The notes below the pieces were generated by a model that worked only from the letters and a program-made list of their open reading frames with translations, was not told the DNA's origin and did no database searches. Shown here piece by piece: positions 25,272 to 39,487 of a stretch of DNA of 64,000 nt. Numbering within the stretch: position 1 is the stretch's first letter; each line of letters begins with the position of its first letter. This stretch comes from Homalodisca vitripennis. Lineage: Eukaryota; Arthropoda; Insecta; Hemiptera; Cicadellidae. The stretch spans positions 116,514,501 through 116,578,500 of the forward strand of contig NC_060213.1 of assembly GCF_021130785.1 (NCBI RefSeq). The letters are read 5' to 3'. The position numbers were made by a program, and so were the translations under genes.

Positions 25272-28077
25272 GAATAATTTATTCATGAAATAATTTAAGT
25301 TCACAATAGAATACTTTAATTGCTTCCACATTAGACTTTAAATCTGAGTTTTTTAAGTAATGTAATACATAAGTATTGTATCCTTTTAACGAAATAACTA
25401 GCTCTTAAACAAGGGAACGACTAATACAGAAATAATTCTTGGCTGATGTATAGCAAGGTCTGTCCCTCGAGAGGCTGGAAATATTCCATTTCTCTCTGTC
25501 TATCAGTCAGTGGTTGCGTCTGTATTACTGCCTATCTATGGGTGTCACTGAAGTTTCATTTATATATGAGCAACACTGAGTTAAATGTGATGGTGAATGT
25601 CACTCCATAGAATGTGTGTGCGTTAGACAATAAATACACATCATGAGTCCTACGGGTAACCATTATTCCAAAGAGAAAAGAGCAGAATAAAAAAGCAGAA
25701 CAATAACATAACTCTATTAATAAGAATTTTTATATGTCATATAGCAAGTCTCTGTCTACAGATTTCAATAATTCTATAACGATGTATGTCTAAATAAGGT
25801 GTAGGTTCTGTTAATTTCTTTTCTGGATGGACTTCTGAATGTCCACAGTACATCTCCAGAATTGGATGAGTCATAGATTAAAAATTATTCGTGCAACCTT
25901 AGCGATACCTGTAATACCATACGTAGAGTTTTTTTGTGCTACTATTTTTGTTTTATTAAATGACTTCAATACAATAACATCCATAAAATTAGAAATAAAA
26001 AAAAAACTTTTTCACAGATCTTTCGTGTAGTTTTCAACATTATCCAAAATCCTACATATTTTCATTCACAATACAAATTTAAAGGCGATTTTTATAAATC
26101 TCCATTTCCTTTTGAATCCTTTCTTTAAATAAATAACACTGAATTAGTTGAAATTAAATATTAAGGCTCACTCAGGAATCGGACTAGTTACTTCATAAAG
26201 TGGCTTTCTTTCTCTTTAAGCAAAATCGAGTAAAATGCACCGAGTGAAATTCATTTCATAGGATATGAATGAGCGTTCGCGTAAATTTTTAACTGGTACA
26301 TCATTGCCCATTATATCAAACTAAAATAGCAAATACAGATATTTTTAGAAAAATTAATACTCGTATATTGCATGACCTTTTACATTTCGTAATATTATCA
26401 TATTTTAATTCTAATATAATGCACTATAGAGTTTTGCAAGAAATCTCAGAAAAGCCTTTTATGCAAAATAAGATGATATCCCACACTAATTTTCTAATTG
26501 AATATTTAGTTTAATTTAATAGTATGATTTGAGGCTGATGTACACCAATAAGAATGATGGTGCAGATAATATTCCCATAGAGAAAATTATTTGCTAAAGC
26601 TGTCCTAGCTGTACTAACTATGTAACAGTTGGAAATGAAATTAGTATATATTAATCCTAGACTTAATTTAGAATTATACACTAGCTTTACTGATAGCATT
26701 CTCTTAAACAATAAAATAGATTTTGAAGAATTTACATAAAATACCTATAACACACCCTACCCATTTAATATTTTGTGTTAGTACATAACAGATCAATGGA
26801 AATGTTATACAGTAATATGATTTATAATTTGCGCCAAACCCTGTAGATTACGTATATTGTACAGACTCATTATCGTTTCAGTTTAACATTGTGATCTGAT
26901 GCTTTTCTAAAAAAAATTAAGACAAAATTAAGAAAGTATTTAATTCTAAAATAAATAACATTGTTTCAATTTAGAGAACGAGAAAGGGTTGACATAAGCA
27001 AGACAACAACTTGAATTGCCAGGAGACAAACTTTGGAGTTTAACATTAACAAGACTTTGCTAAACTGGTTTGTGCTTGAGAAATAAAGTTTATTCAAAGT
27101 TCTTTGTCTCTTGCAAGGCTGTTTAGGCCCTTTAGGTGTGTTTTATAACACAAAAGGCAGTGTAATTCAGCGTAATACTTGCTACTTATTTATAGTTCGT
27201 TTTATTTTTATATATTAAAACCCTTTGTATAGATAACATGTATAATAAAAGATAAACTAATTAAAATCTCTGAAAGAATTTGTAGGTGGTTACATCAACT
27301 ATATAACAATAACCATGATACTTTCTTTAGAAATCAAACTTAAGTTATAGTTTAAAAAGATTGCTAAGATTAACTTTTTACGTATTAAATTTTACTTTCA
27401 TAGTTAAGCAACTAACAATCCCAGCGCACGTCAAATATGGCTATGTACAATTTCTTTCTAAAGTAGTTTTAAACACAATCTCTTGTAAAATGCGTAGATA
27501 TATGTTCGTGACAAAAAAAAACTCTGACTCATGTTGCCATGTGTTTTGAGTAAATTAAAGATGTTAAATAATCAATCATTAAAGAACTTTAATCTCGTAC
27601 TTCAGAATAATTTGCATGAACCAATTTAAAAATTTGTTTTGTAAAACCTCACATACAAATTCATGATAATCATAACTTGATCAAAGCTAAAAATTAACTA
27701 TAAGTTTACCACATGAAGCCAAAAGCTTCCTATAAAATATTAATAAATGATTAAAATTAAGGTGTACTGCAAGAAAGTTATTCAGCCAATGTGGTACTAT
27801 ATCCACGGAAATGATGTTTACACCATAATCTTACTCACTGTGACATATTTTACAGCTGCCACCTATCCTATGTAAGATATAAATTACTCGTATCAGGGCA
27901 CAGCTAGTCTAGGGCTAATAGCGGGTTTTTATATAAAATCATAAATTTGGAATTTCAATTTGCTACAGATCACGAAAATAGATTAGTTTCCATAGAATAA
28001 AAAATTCAAACTCAATAAATTGTGACGATATCCCACAATAGATACAATTAATATGTTTTTTTCTTTTTTACTCTTTA

Positions 28078-28155
28078 CCAGATACTTGGTCCACCGGAAG
28101 TCGAACCTAAATCTCACTTTCCGGTTGAGTGAGCTTCTAGTTGTTTGGATTAGTC
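28078..28155 (-). repeat. tRNA-like sequence, inverted, in copy 1
   Basis: On the minus strand, GCTCACTCAACCGGAAAGTG forms a 6-bp stem CTCACT/AGTGAG around CAACCGGAA, followed by a decayed T arm (GGTTCGACTTCC). It corresponds in position and sequence to the tRNA-like segment at 51783-51861 of copy 2. Confidence 0.5.
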
Positions 28156-28545
28156 TTAGTCCTTTCTATTCAATGTTGTTATTATTTATGGTTAGACATT
28201 TAAAGAAATGTTATTTTTATTCTGTCATTATATTAATATGGCTTTTATATAACGGTACGCAAATTTAAAAAAATATGTCTTCTCAGCACTCCGACGTGTA
28301 GTCTTTCTGTGAGATTCCTATGCAAATAAGCTTTGTTATTTTCTTTTATATAATAATTATGTGTATTATGTGGAATAAATAAATACATTATTTGACTTCA
28401 ACAGAAAGGCCTTGCTTTTATCATTCAATTATTTTATTTTTGGCTGCTCCGGTCGCATATGTGTATCAATTAGGCTATTAACATTCAAAAAATTTTAAAA
28501 TGATGTGAATAAAAATACGTTGTACAGGTTTTTCGATCTTTTTTT

Positions 28546-28552
<7 letters not shown>

Positions 28553-28604
<52 letters not shown>
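28553..28604. repeat. (TA)n microsatellite
   Basis: About 25 TA units near the right end of copy 1. Confidence 0.93.
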
Positions 28605-28607
<3 letters not shown>

Positions 28608-29967
28608 AGCTATCGTATATTTGGTTATAACGTTTTTACTCGAAACCTTGCCAAATTCGTAAAATATTCTTATACAGAACATTGCAAAAGAAATACGCAA
28701 ATATGTTTTGTAAATCTGGTCATTGAGACCAAAGAGTGATTTAATATATTGAATGTATATTTAAGAATAAAAATTTGCAGCTGCAAGATAGATAAATAAT
28801 CTAAATTAACACAAAAGTAACAATGATATTAATGTTACAACGGTAATGGATTAAAAAATTATTTTGATAAACAACTAATACGGGTTAAGTAATAAATGTT
28901 GACTAACGAATAATATGCAGAAATAACTGTAACACTTTATTGAGTTGAATTGAAGTGTTCTGGATTTTACAACCAGTAAAAGCTAGTTTATTGATGAACA
29001 TTTTCAAGAAACATCTGATATAAAATCGTGAGTAATCTGGTAAGTAGGAAGGTGAGAAACTTTCCTTTCAGTTTTGACAAGAACACTACCGAAGTTTACT
29101 TTTAAGGTCGAAGTTAAACCAAGTTAGAGGGCTATAGATCATAGAAGTTGGAACCAAGTTTGATGTAGGTAGGCGTAGTGTGAGGATGGGTTGGGTGGGT
29201 GGAACAAACCCTTAAGGGATGGAAAATGAGACTTCCAACTCAATAATGTAACTTAACAATGTGCATTTATGGCTCTGGATATTTCCCACATACTTTTACA
29301 AATCTATTAACACCACTTATGCTATAGCACCACTGTAACATAATACATCTTACGCTTACATTTAAAGTATGTAGTTAATTATAATACTTAAATGTCATGT
29401 ATTAAAATTTTAGAACGTACTCAAGCATTTGCTATGGCTTGCTCTATACAAATTCACTGATACGTCATGAAAATTTAACAAAAAACTATTAAATACATTC
29501 AATTTAACACTTTCCGGCGAAGAATTCACTTGAGGGTAGCTAATATCTTGCAGTATAGAGAAGCCTTGAATCTGAGAAGGATGTTTGAGTATCAGTCATT
29601 CAAAAGTTAGTAATTACGAGTAATATTCAGGAAATAATAATATTTTCCACAATTAATACATTTCCACAGGAACTATAACAATGATTGTCGAACAAACATA
29701 ACTGTTGCTACTATTTTTATTTTGCGGATATGAATACTAATAGTTCGAGTGGATTTTAAAATGAAAACTCTTTATAAAACGGACCTGTTCCAATATTAGA
29801 TTACTGATTGTGTAAACAATGGAACATGTTGTAAATATTTAGGTTTTATGTAACACATCTTTCTATTTTGAATCAGTTTTAAAGTGGTATTATTTACAAT
29901 GAAGTAGGTCTATAATATATCGTTCATGCATACGTAAATTAAATTTATATTAACACAACAAAGCCCA

Positions 29968-30090
29968 TTCACTGAGGTTTAAGCGTTGGCATTCAGCCAT
30001 TTGGCATCTAAGTGTGCTGGTTTTATCTAAACAAATTGAGTTTCTCCGGGAATTGAGCCCGTGTATTTTTAGCCCTGTGCAGGCGTACTT
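29968..30090 (+). repeat. tRNA-derived SINE-like repeat, copy A
   Basis: GGTTTAAGCGTTGGCATTCAGCCATTTGGCATC and the downstream TCTCCGGGAATTGAGCCC match the sequence at 63911-64000. The first part resembles a polymerase III A box and the GGGAATTGAGCCC part a decayed B box. Confidence 0.55.
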
Positions 30091-30094
30091 AGGA

Positions 30095-33000
30095 TATATA
30101 CTAAATCTCGTATTCACTTTGGGGGTATAAACGTACTAATCCCTCAATGGGCTATACAATAATTAGGTCCCCCTCCAATTTTGAATAAATCTTATAAGAT
30201 CAGTTACTTATACAGATGCTATATCTTTAGAACATAATAAATAACCCAGAGTTTCTTCAAGGTTCATTGTTAATAAAACAATTGTATTAATCTGAACATA
30301 AAACAAAACAAGCTTGTTTCACCTCAAAATGTCTCTTGACTGCAAATATCGGCTCCCCATTTCTTACTTACAGATTTTGGTAATATTATTAGTAAAATGA
30401 GCAGTAGTAAAACCTACTACTCGTAGTACTTGATAATTTAATTTTTTTACTTTATATGTCGACAAGATATCTCAAAAACGAACCTATTTATAAAGTTAAA
30501 ACTTAGCATGGAGCACTTTTTATATTTTATACAACATCAAATACAATAATAGTGATTAAATATTATTATACTGATTCTATAAATAACTATTGCCAAAAAA
30601 GTATTAAATATTTACATATTTATACATGTAAAACACATAAATATTTGAACAAATTAAATCTACTCATTTAAATCAACATGTACTCATAGTATAGAAATAT
30701 TAACTCATAGTATTAGGTTAAATTTTTTTAATGGTTTTTTATGATCTTTCAATAGTATAATGCATATGTTTATCGGTCTGCATGTCATCTCGAGAATGCA
30801 CTGAGCTAGAGAATCGAAAGTTTTCATGCAATCTCAGGGAAATCTGTTAGTTACGTACAATGTGGTATCGCGTACTTCTAACTTGTTATGTCTTATTATT
30901 TATTTACTTTTAAGATTTTAATATTTTTCAGTTTCAGTGTAGTGATAACTTGGATATCGAAACAACCAAAATTACACTAAATTTATATGTACATAGACGA
31001 AACTACGAGTATTTATACTTCTTCGTCGTATTCAAGAAAACGTTTGAAAGTATAAAAAACTGAAAATAAAAAAAACAAGGTAATAATGCATATTTGCATA
31101 AGACGGCGTCAAAAGATAATTCTTCAAATGTCTATATTTTGTGAGGTCTACTAAAATATACCTTTCAGTACGTTGGCAGGATTATTATCTGTCTGCTTGG
31201 AGGCTGTAACTTTTCCTAAGGGGAGATAGTAAAACAGGAAAGAAGTTGTTATAATTGCAATTCAAAATGCATACTTCAATTCGTTTTTGAGGTGTATATA
31301 TTTTTTGAATAAAACATACAGGAAGATAAAAGGACGGACATACGGATAATACATTTTTTCAGAATGCTGAGATGTAAATAAACCAAACTATAGAAAATTT
31401 GAATCATATTAATATAATAAACCTTACAACCACGTTCACTCAGAGTTATAGGGTTTCCTTGTTCTTAGCCAAATCACATAGACTTAAATGCACCGTGTAA
31501 AAACTTTATAGTGTCTACTTAATATATAAGTGATGTAAGTAGTATCGAAGAACTCCGTTAATTTAGTGAGAGTCTTAGCAATCAATCAAATATAACATGT
31601 TAAAATGTTATATGATTGAATTAAATCCTCTTTACAACCTTGTTTATTCTATGATTTTATCCTGACCGTCATGCTTACCAATAAGATAAACTTAGATTTT
31701 TCGATAAACGATTAGCCAGATCCTATGGGATGACATGCATTATTATCGAACTTATCCTTCCCCGTACACAAAGGATTAATGAAACATGTCAAGTCCGAAA
31801 TTACTAAACAAACCAATAATTATTAATGTTTTATTGTTACTTGTAAGCACAATTAATTTACGTTTTAACGATAATTTAAATGATACTAAATTCTTCATAA
31901 AAATAAACATTGCTTGGATGTAAATATATTTAAATAATATTATTTTCGACCTTCCTATCGTGTATTTGTAAATACAATGGTCGTAATATGCTGTTAAGTA
32001 AAGTTAGAGTGACCGAATTCGAACATATTTTCAGGCTGTATTCAATAAGGTTCATTATCATTACAGATAAGAACAACCAGAGATTTTCATACTGTTATGT
32101 GTAGAATGTGAGAGTAAGTTAATACTATATGCTGTATAAACTATAAGTTTATTCACGCTTTTGGATATTAAAATAAATTTGAGCAAATTTAGAGTAAACC
32201 GATGCAAATATAAAAATTTATATACACACATTTAATACTTTAATCACTGAATTTTCAGAACACTGATTATTATTCTAATAAAATTTTACGTACTGAAATA
32301 ATTACAATGAATCTGAATTAAATATCTCGGAATTGAAAAAATGTTTTTTATTCGAATCATAAAAAAATTCAAATCTTACAAATAATATATAATGTGCTCC
32401 AAAATGTTCTTTGTAATTTTTGAATGATAAGCAAACTGTAATAAATTCAATAATAATTTATTACACTCTTTTGTAACCAACGCAAGACTTTTTAGACATT
32501 GCACTACTACGTAAGATGTTTATCTTATGGTGTTCCCTCAATGATGTTTGTTTAAGGAAAGAAAGAGAATAAAAGCTGCCCTTCAATTAAACCTTACACG
32601 TGAAAGCTCTCCAGATGTTCACATCCATACACTTCAATTAACATTGGTCTCTGTATTCCGACTGGCTGTATTTTCAAAGTTAATTAAATATGCTCTTGAT
32701 TGCGCAAAACGTGTAAGGTGACTTTCCACTTTTGTATCTAAAAACCCCACTTTTCATATAATTGAAATATCAGTGTACATAATTAATTCTTTGTATACAT
32801 TTAATTATTAAAATTGAGATTCAAAGAATAAGACATTTTGGAGCATTTGCTATTATTACTGTTTAAATGGAGGAGAAAACAGCGTTTTAAAGATAATAAT
32901 ATATTAATTTACTAAGTTGCCATTCAACCACAGGTAAAAGGTTAGCAATATAAATATTATATCTAATAAAAGGCAATTAATTAACGTGATTAATAACTGA

Positions 33001-33540
33001 TAGTGAACAGCAGTAGGAGTTCCAAATAAACATTCTCTTGAACTATATTTTTAATACAAACATTATTTCCCACATAATAAGAGAGTAAAAAAATACTTAA
33101 ACACTGCAAAAACTTAAAACCTTTAAGTACAGCAATTATTTGGGGCTGATTGAAAACTTGTCCAATTTAACACATTAATTAGCTAAAGTTTCACGTGAAG
33201 TGATAAAAAACCTTCCTGCTTTTTGCGTGCTCAGGGAACATATCTTAAGGAGATACTAATATAACATAAGAAATATTCTATGACCCAATATTGATTGTAC
33301 CATTTTAGAGTGTCACTTAAAGTTGATTAAAAACTTTAATTAGATTATGATTTTTTAATACATTTGGAGTTGCTAAGCTAAGCATTGTTTCCTAAAAATT
33401 TTCAATACGCATGTAATTCCTGATAATCTAGGTAGTAGTACATCCACCACCTATCGCGTAATGTAGTTCGCTGAGGTTGTATTGAAAATTATAATTTATG
33501 GCATGTTTCATTATCGAGATGTCCTTCAGCAATATTTACT
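30095..33540. other. No gene recognised
   Basis: AT-rich sequence without long open frames. A stretch at 30770-30920 with CATCTCGAGAATGCACTGA resembles pieces of the large repeat block (48590-48690 and 49790-49830). Confidence 0.5.
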
Positions 33541-33546
33541 GACATA

Positions 33547-34373
33547 CAGGGTGAAGGTAAATGTCCGGAGACACAACTTAATATTGTATCGGCTCACACT
33601 AGAAAAAATAAGCCCTCAAAACCTTTAAGTTATGTTATGATGTACTTTTCGGCATATGTTATACTTCGTTCTTAAACTATGACTTTTGTAGCAACTAAAT
33701 TATTTAAAATTATGGACTCTAAAATGACCTGACAGAAAAGAAATTTTTAAGGATCTGAGAAAAGAAAATTAACAACGCAAACTAAAGGTCTGTATCTTAA
33801 CATGGTGCAAAATGAAGAAAAACTGAATGTTTTAGAGGTTTACTAACTAATTAAAACCTAGGCATAAGCAATCTAAGAATTTACAACAATGTTATGGAAT
33901 TTTAATTAGATTTCTTTTCTTTTCCTTTATTGGTAACATAAAGATACGTGTTGCTCAGACATATCTTCTTTTCCTCCGTTGCACCCTTTTATAAATACCT
34001 AAAAACTTTCACTTAGTGGCACTTCAATATAACATTTTTAGCTGTTACCTAATCCTAAGTTGTAAGTGGTTTATTCTAATACAAAACTCCAATGGGCCGC
34101 CATTTTGTACAAGGATAAGGTAGATACATTAGCTTTCCGTTGTTAGATTTCTTTTATTCGGACTTTCAAAATAATTTTATTTGGAGGACCAGATGGGGCT
34201 TATCATTTCAAATTTGTGAGTTTCCCAAAATTCTGCACTTTTGTGAACCAAGTAATAATATTCCCATAAATTATATATTACATCACATAATATAAAGTTG
34301 TATCGAGTTTGGATTTTGTAGTATAAGCCTTTACAATATTAACAGAGGATTTCCAAACATTTTATTAACCCTG
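33547..34373. mobile_element. MITE-like DNA element with TA target duplication
   Basis: Terminal inverted repeats begin CAGGGTGAAGGTAAATGTCC at the left and, read from the right end on the other strand, CAGGGTTAATAAAATGTTTG. Similarity continues for about 60 bp, including TTAATATTGTA in both arms. TA dinucleotides at 33545-33546 and 34374-34375 fit a Tc1/mariner-type target duplication. No transposase frame, hence non-autonomous. Confidence 0.65.
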
Positions 34374-34379
34374 TATATC

Positions 34380-35555
34380 GTACAACAAATAAATGTTTAT
34401 ATCTCACTTAAAGACAAAGGAACTAGGGCAGCCTACTACAGTAAGTGACATTAAAATGACAGTCAGCCAAGCACAATGGTTAGACATGTATCATCGTAAA
34501 ACATAAAACGTGTTAACATAACAAGTTTTGTTAATTCAGTTACGTTTAACAGCGGCGTTTAAATCATAAAAAATTATACATATATTTTCCTGTAAATAAA
34601 ACGTCTTTTTATTGAAAAATGGTAAAAATGTAAATAGACACTCTAAATATGATAAAGAAACATCCTTATCGTATAAATGTTTCTTTTACTTCTGTTTGAA
34701 ACTCATGGCATAAGGCTTTTAAAATAAAATAGTGTGTTTGGTATCAAAGAATGTTCCTAACGTTTTTTTTTTTGGTATTTTTACCATTTATACATTGGAT
34801 TACTCGAAAGTGTAGAGTAAACGTAGGTTGAAAACAATAAAACATGGGATACGACTAGAATACGCCAGGTTTTACGTGGGCTGAGAAAGGAGGTGAAGAG
34901 GATCAAGCGCTGGAGAGATTGAAATTAGTGTCAAGTCTCTGCCATTATCCTAAGCACCCACCTCAGCTATCCTTTATATCCTGCTTGTGTTATCCATCTG
35001 TAAATGCAAATTAAATGTGTATGGATTTTTGCCAACTGCGTACTTAGGAAATGGTTACGATAAAGCTGTAGGAAACGTGTATTCAGAAAAAATACGTTAG
35101 GGATGAACATAATTGAAAATTAAACAAACATTTCTTTTTATATTTGGTAACCACTAGATGAAAAAAAATCATTTTACAGTTTTAATTATTTAAAGCAAAC
35201 TAAGAGTATTAAACCCCATTTAAAACGTGTTATATGTAGATCAATGCACTGTAATGTAAAAATATCTATTTAAGTCACATTTTATTTTGATATGTACTGA
35301 TTTACCTCGTTTTTGAAATCCATAGAATCAATTAATGTTAAATACAAATATTTAAGTTAAAAATCATATGCATTCTTTTTTAAATTATTTGTACTCGTAG
35401 ACGTTAACTTCATATTTTTGGACATTCGCCCTTAATTAGTGATACAAAAATAGAATGAATCTATTTTGACATATGAAAACTTATCTTTTTAATCATCCGT
35501 AAAAAAACTGTTCACAAGCTCTACGTCAACCCTTAAGTATGAACATCTGTTAAAC
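34380..35555. other. No gene recognised
   Basis: AT-rich. A small GC-richer patch at about 34865-34960 has no recognisable coding signal. Confidence 0.45.
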
Positions 35556-35559
35556 TTCA

Positions 35560-37830
35560 AGCAGCTCAGGTACCATTGCAGAACTGTTGGTCCTCTCACT
35601 GTCGTCAACGTTTTATGAACCGCATTAACCAGTCAGTTATAAGCAACCCTAAGCTCCTCTGGGGCTTTGTAAACCAACTGAGAAATGTATCATCTTTCCC
35701 CACCAAGATTACCTTCGAAGGTAGGAACGGCTAAAGACTCTCCGATTCTATCTCTAACCTATTTGCTGACTACTTCTCCACAATCTTCAAGAACCAGCAA
35801 GTGAGCCCCCCAACTTACAACTACACACCAAGTCAAAGAACATATCAATCTGGCAAACATCTGCTGTGACCGTCGAGAGGAAACTAAAAAATCTCAACCC
35901 TGACAAAGGAACTGGTCCTGACAACATAACTCCTTCTGTACTGAAGTTCTGCAGCTCAATTCTCGCTCCTCATATCTCCATCTTTTGGAATTGCTTCTTC
36001 TCTTCTGGCATATTTCCCTCCTGCTTAAAGCCCGGGTTTTATTGCACCTATATTTAAATCCGGTGACCGCACAGAAGCCAAGAACTATAGGCCCATAGTT
36101 TATCCTCTCTTCTCTCTCAAAAGTATTTGAATCTCTCATAATGGGATGGCCTGTAGTTTGAGCCTGAAAACACACAATTATTCCTGAACAACACGGTTTT
36201 AATGAGTGGTAAATCTACAACCACTAATCTTGCCTTATTCCACCATTACATAACATCTGCATTCTCAAACTGAAATCAGGTTGACTGCATATTCTTAGAC
36301 TTCTCTAAGGCATTTTGACAGAGTGAGCCACAAGCACCTTAATGGCTAAACTTGATGCCATGGGATTCTCAAACTCTCTTTTGACGTTCCTTCATTCCTA
36401 TCTCTGAGATCGTACACTCAAGGTTAGATGTGGAGGCGCTATTTCTCGGTCAATTAAGTGCTTTTATCAGGGGTTTCCCTAGGATCTCTCCTCGGGCCTC
36501 ATCTGTTTAACCTCTTTATAAATGATATCGACCACTGCCTTGGAGTTGAGCTGCTACTATTTGCTGATGATGGAAAGGTATTTCATATAAATAAACTCTT
36601 TTAACTGATCACCAACTGCTTCAATCAGCACTTTTCCATATCGAAAAATGGTGCCTTATGAACGCTATGGACCTTAATATTATCTAAATGCACTGTGATG
36701 ACCTTTTCAAGATCTTTTACACCCTGTCTCTTCAACTACTCTCTTTACAACACCGTTCTTCATCGAGTAGATAAAATAAAGGACCTTGGCGTCACCATCA
36801 CAACACCAACTCTTCACCCTGCTGAGCACATCCAATACATCTGTAATAGAGCAAACTCAACTCTTGGATTTATCTTCCGCTCTACTCGTAATCTTTTCAG
36901 TAGAACGCCCTGCTAATCCTCTACAAAGCACTTGTTCGTCCTCTCCTGGAATACAACTCTTCCATCTGGTCACCTTCCCAAGAAGGACTCAAAACACAAC
37001 TTGAAAGAGTTCAGCATCGTCTTGTCAGAACAGCTGGGTTCAGAGATGGCCACCACTACATGAATGTTCCAATTGCTGGTTATCAACTACAGCATGGCCT
37101 TGCTCCTCTTGAGGCTCGTAGAAAGATACATGATCTTATCTTTCTCCACAAGATCATCATCGGAAGCATTGATTGCCCGCAACTACTCAACAAAATCTAC
37201 TTCCATGTTCCTGGGCATACGAGACTACGAGACACCTTTGCAAGACTGTACTATTCAACGACCTACCAACAACAGAGTACGATACCTCGACTTCTACGCA
37301 GCGGAAATGAGATGGGACATCTTGTTGACTTCTTCGCCACCAGCCCTGCTAGATTTCGAGAAGAAATCATCAAATTAGTATATGGCACTCTATAATTCTG
37401 TTTCAACTACACCTTTTTTCTGTTTTTACTTACTCGCATTTTTTTTAGTAGTACTTTGTTATATATTATAGTCTTTGCATTTAAATTGTTCGATATTGTT
37501 GTTGTATTTTATAGTGTATTGATTATTTCATGTACCTGTTCTTGTTGATCTTGTTTAATCAACCCTGTTTTGGCTTGACTCTCTGTGCATCTTAAATCTC
37601 CAAACTTTTCTTGTTATATTGTCAAATGGTTTACCTGGTGTTGTTATTGAATTATTGTTATATATTGATTTAGTCGTTATCAAGTTATTGTTATCCAATT
37701 GTATCAGTTGTTGTGTTCGCTTGTTGCACTCTTATTCTATATTGTTTATGTTATTTTACTATGTAATAGTATTGGAAAAGTGGCGATTGCCGTGGAAATA
37801 AATAAATAAATAAATGAAATGAAATAAAAG
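35560..37830 (+). pseudogene. Degenerate non-LTR retrotransposon (CR1/Jockey-like), 5'-truncated
   Basis: Plus-strand remnants of an ORF2 reverse transcriptase in shifting frames with many stops. Visible pieces are NPDKGTGPDNITPSVLKFCS (35890), a fingers motif F-K-S-G-D-x-x-x-A-K-N-Y-R-P-I (36052-36100), remnants of the palm, and the C-terminal IHDLIFLHKIIIGSIDCPQL with FHVPGHTRLRD (37120-37240), ending at 37395. The 3' end is a short TAAA-type tail at 37793-37830. The endonuclease and ORF1 are missing. It is clearly dead. Confidence 0.8.
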
Positions 37831-37834
37831 AGGA

Positions 37835-39485
37835 TAAATAATTTCACTCTTATTTATAATTTAAGGCAATGTTAACAAATCGTTCTAAATAGTCACATAA
37901 GTTACGACAAAAACTCTTTTTTCTAACCTATGTTGCCATTATAATACTTTATATGGTACTATTACTACTATACTTTAGTTGTGTTAAATTCGCAATAATA
38001 ACAAAAATCTTGCTTGCATCCAATCATCACATTCTGAAACAATTTTTCTTTTTTGGGTTTCACGATACTGCAAAGTTCCAAACGTGACATAGTTTTAATA
38101 TCGAACAAATAATATTCAAAATTTATAACGTTTTATACATTTTTACTTCTAACGCGATTAACAAAATACAAGTTTCATATTTTGCGTTAGCACTTCAGAA
38201 TGTTAAATCTACCCGATTCGGTAAAGTTTCAAAAGTGACTTATTTTTACCATTAATTTTATGTCTTTTATACATTTTTACATATAACGCACATAGCTGAA
38301 TACAATTTTCATATTTTGCGATAGCCCTTGAGCATGTTAAATCTCGAGTTGTCATGAGCACAGTTATAACGACAAATAATCGTACAGAATATAATTTGGA
38401 ATTTACCTGGCATAAAAAATAAATATTGTATCAGCCTACTGATACAGTAAGCTTATATTACGCTCAGTTAAATTGCTTAGTTGAACATGTAACACCATAT
38501 AATTTTATTCTTTTCAATGTGAAACGACGTTTTATGTAAACATAAACCATACAGATAAAATATTTCTCAATATATCTTACAATATGAAACATTTACATTT
38601 CTGTTTATTTAGTTAGGTTCCATAGGAGTTTTTTTAATAATACATGTTTCATCAAAGGCAGGGAAGGTACAAAAACGTAAGAGGGCACCGAAATAAATCT
38701 TGTCACGCATTTTATACATTGACGTTCAAACACTATTATTTTTTCTCTTTACGTAGAAATAGAGTACATGTGTCAATATTCAACCTTTAAAACTATCATA
38801 TAGTTTAACTTAGCATGTTTTAATATTTATTTACAATACTCTTTCCTTGCTGTTATCATAACTACACATAATAAAAAAGTAAAAATGTTTGCAAAAGGTC
38901 AGCAATAGAAGGAATGACATGCACTATCATAGAACCTATATAGAATTAAAAGTCTTTTTTAAATTTCAACTTTTTCTTGATCTGGGAATATACATAAAAG
39001 TATAATTGGACAAAATTCTAAATTTTAATATTTCTCACTAACTATGTTTAAAATATTTTATAGCTTTTAATTGAACTCTCAAAAATTTCCACCAAATGAT
39101 CCTGTGTAATTCTTTTCTGTTACATATACTAGTACGATACAATTTTGATTACAACACTGGGCTTTAGGAAATATATATATATACTATTATAATTACATAT
39201 TACAATTATTTAATATCAGATACGTGGTAGTTTTCCAGGTAATAAATAGGTCAGACATAGGCCTTCCACAAAATGAAATATATTATTAGATATTTTGCAA
39301 TATGCTTTCGATATAGAAAAAATAAAAAAGTGTCCCATTTTATATATAAATGCATCAAGCACCGACGAGCTTACTAAGAACATTTCCCTTATTTTTATAA
39401 TATCACACTCTCTCCATTATTTTCAGCCATAATCTCCAACCTAAACGTATACAAACAGATAGAGTTGTAACTAATGGAACCTACC
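37835..39485. other. No gene recognised; contains a diverged direct repeat
   Basis: AT-rich. Segments at 38130-38213 and 38263-38347 are a diverged direct duplication (TTTATACATTTTTAC, then CATATTTTGCG, then ATGTTAAATCT in both), offset about 133 bp. Confidence 0.6.
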
Positions 39486-39487
39486 TT

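Larger units (their letters stand above)
24369..29200 (+). repeat. Large repeat block, copy 1
   Basis: Collinear with copy 2 at 43944-59900. Anchors: CAGAGAAGACCAGCAG (24371 / 43945), the GATGAACTAATCCATATT block (24610 / 47710), CTATCAGTCAGTGG (25500 / 48222), AAGCAAGACAACAACTT with flanks (26996 / 50615), ACCAGTAAAAGCT (28970 / 54035 and 54520), and GGCTATAGATCA (29130 / 59840). Similarity appears to be roughly 75-85 percent by eye and is interrupted by microsatellites. It carries tRNA-like sequences at 25118-25187 and 28078-28155. No conserved protein is evident. It is either an old segmental duplication or a dispersed element; a third fragment near 10.2 kb favours the latter. Confidence 0.8.

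Noticed and set aside
26511..26711. Paired 65-codon minus-strand frames in copies 1 and 2 (26511-26711 and 50137-50334), both starting MFKRMLS
   Set aside because: The proteins look less similar (about half identical by eye) than the DNA (about three quarters), the opposite of what protein-level selection gives. Treated as chance frames in homologous repeats.
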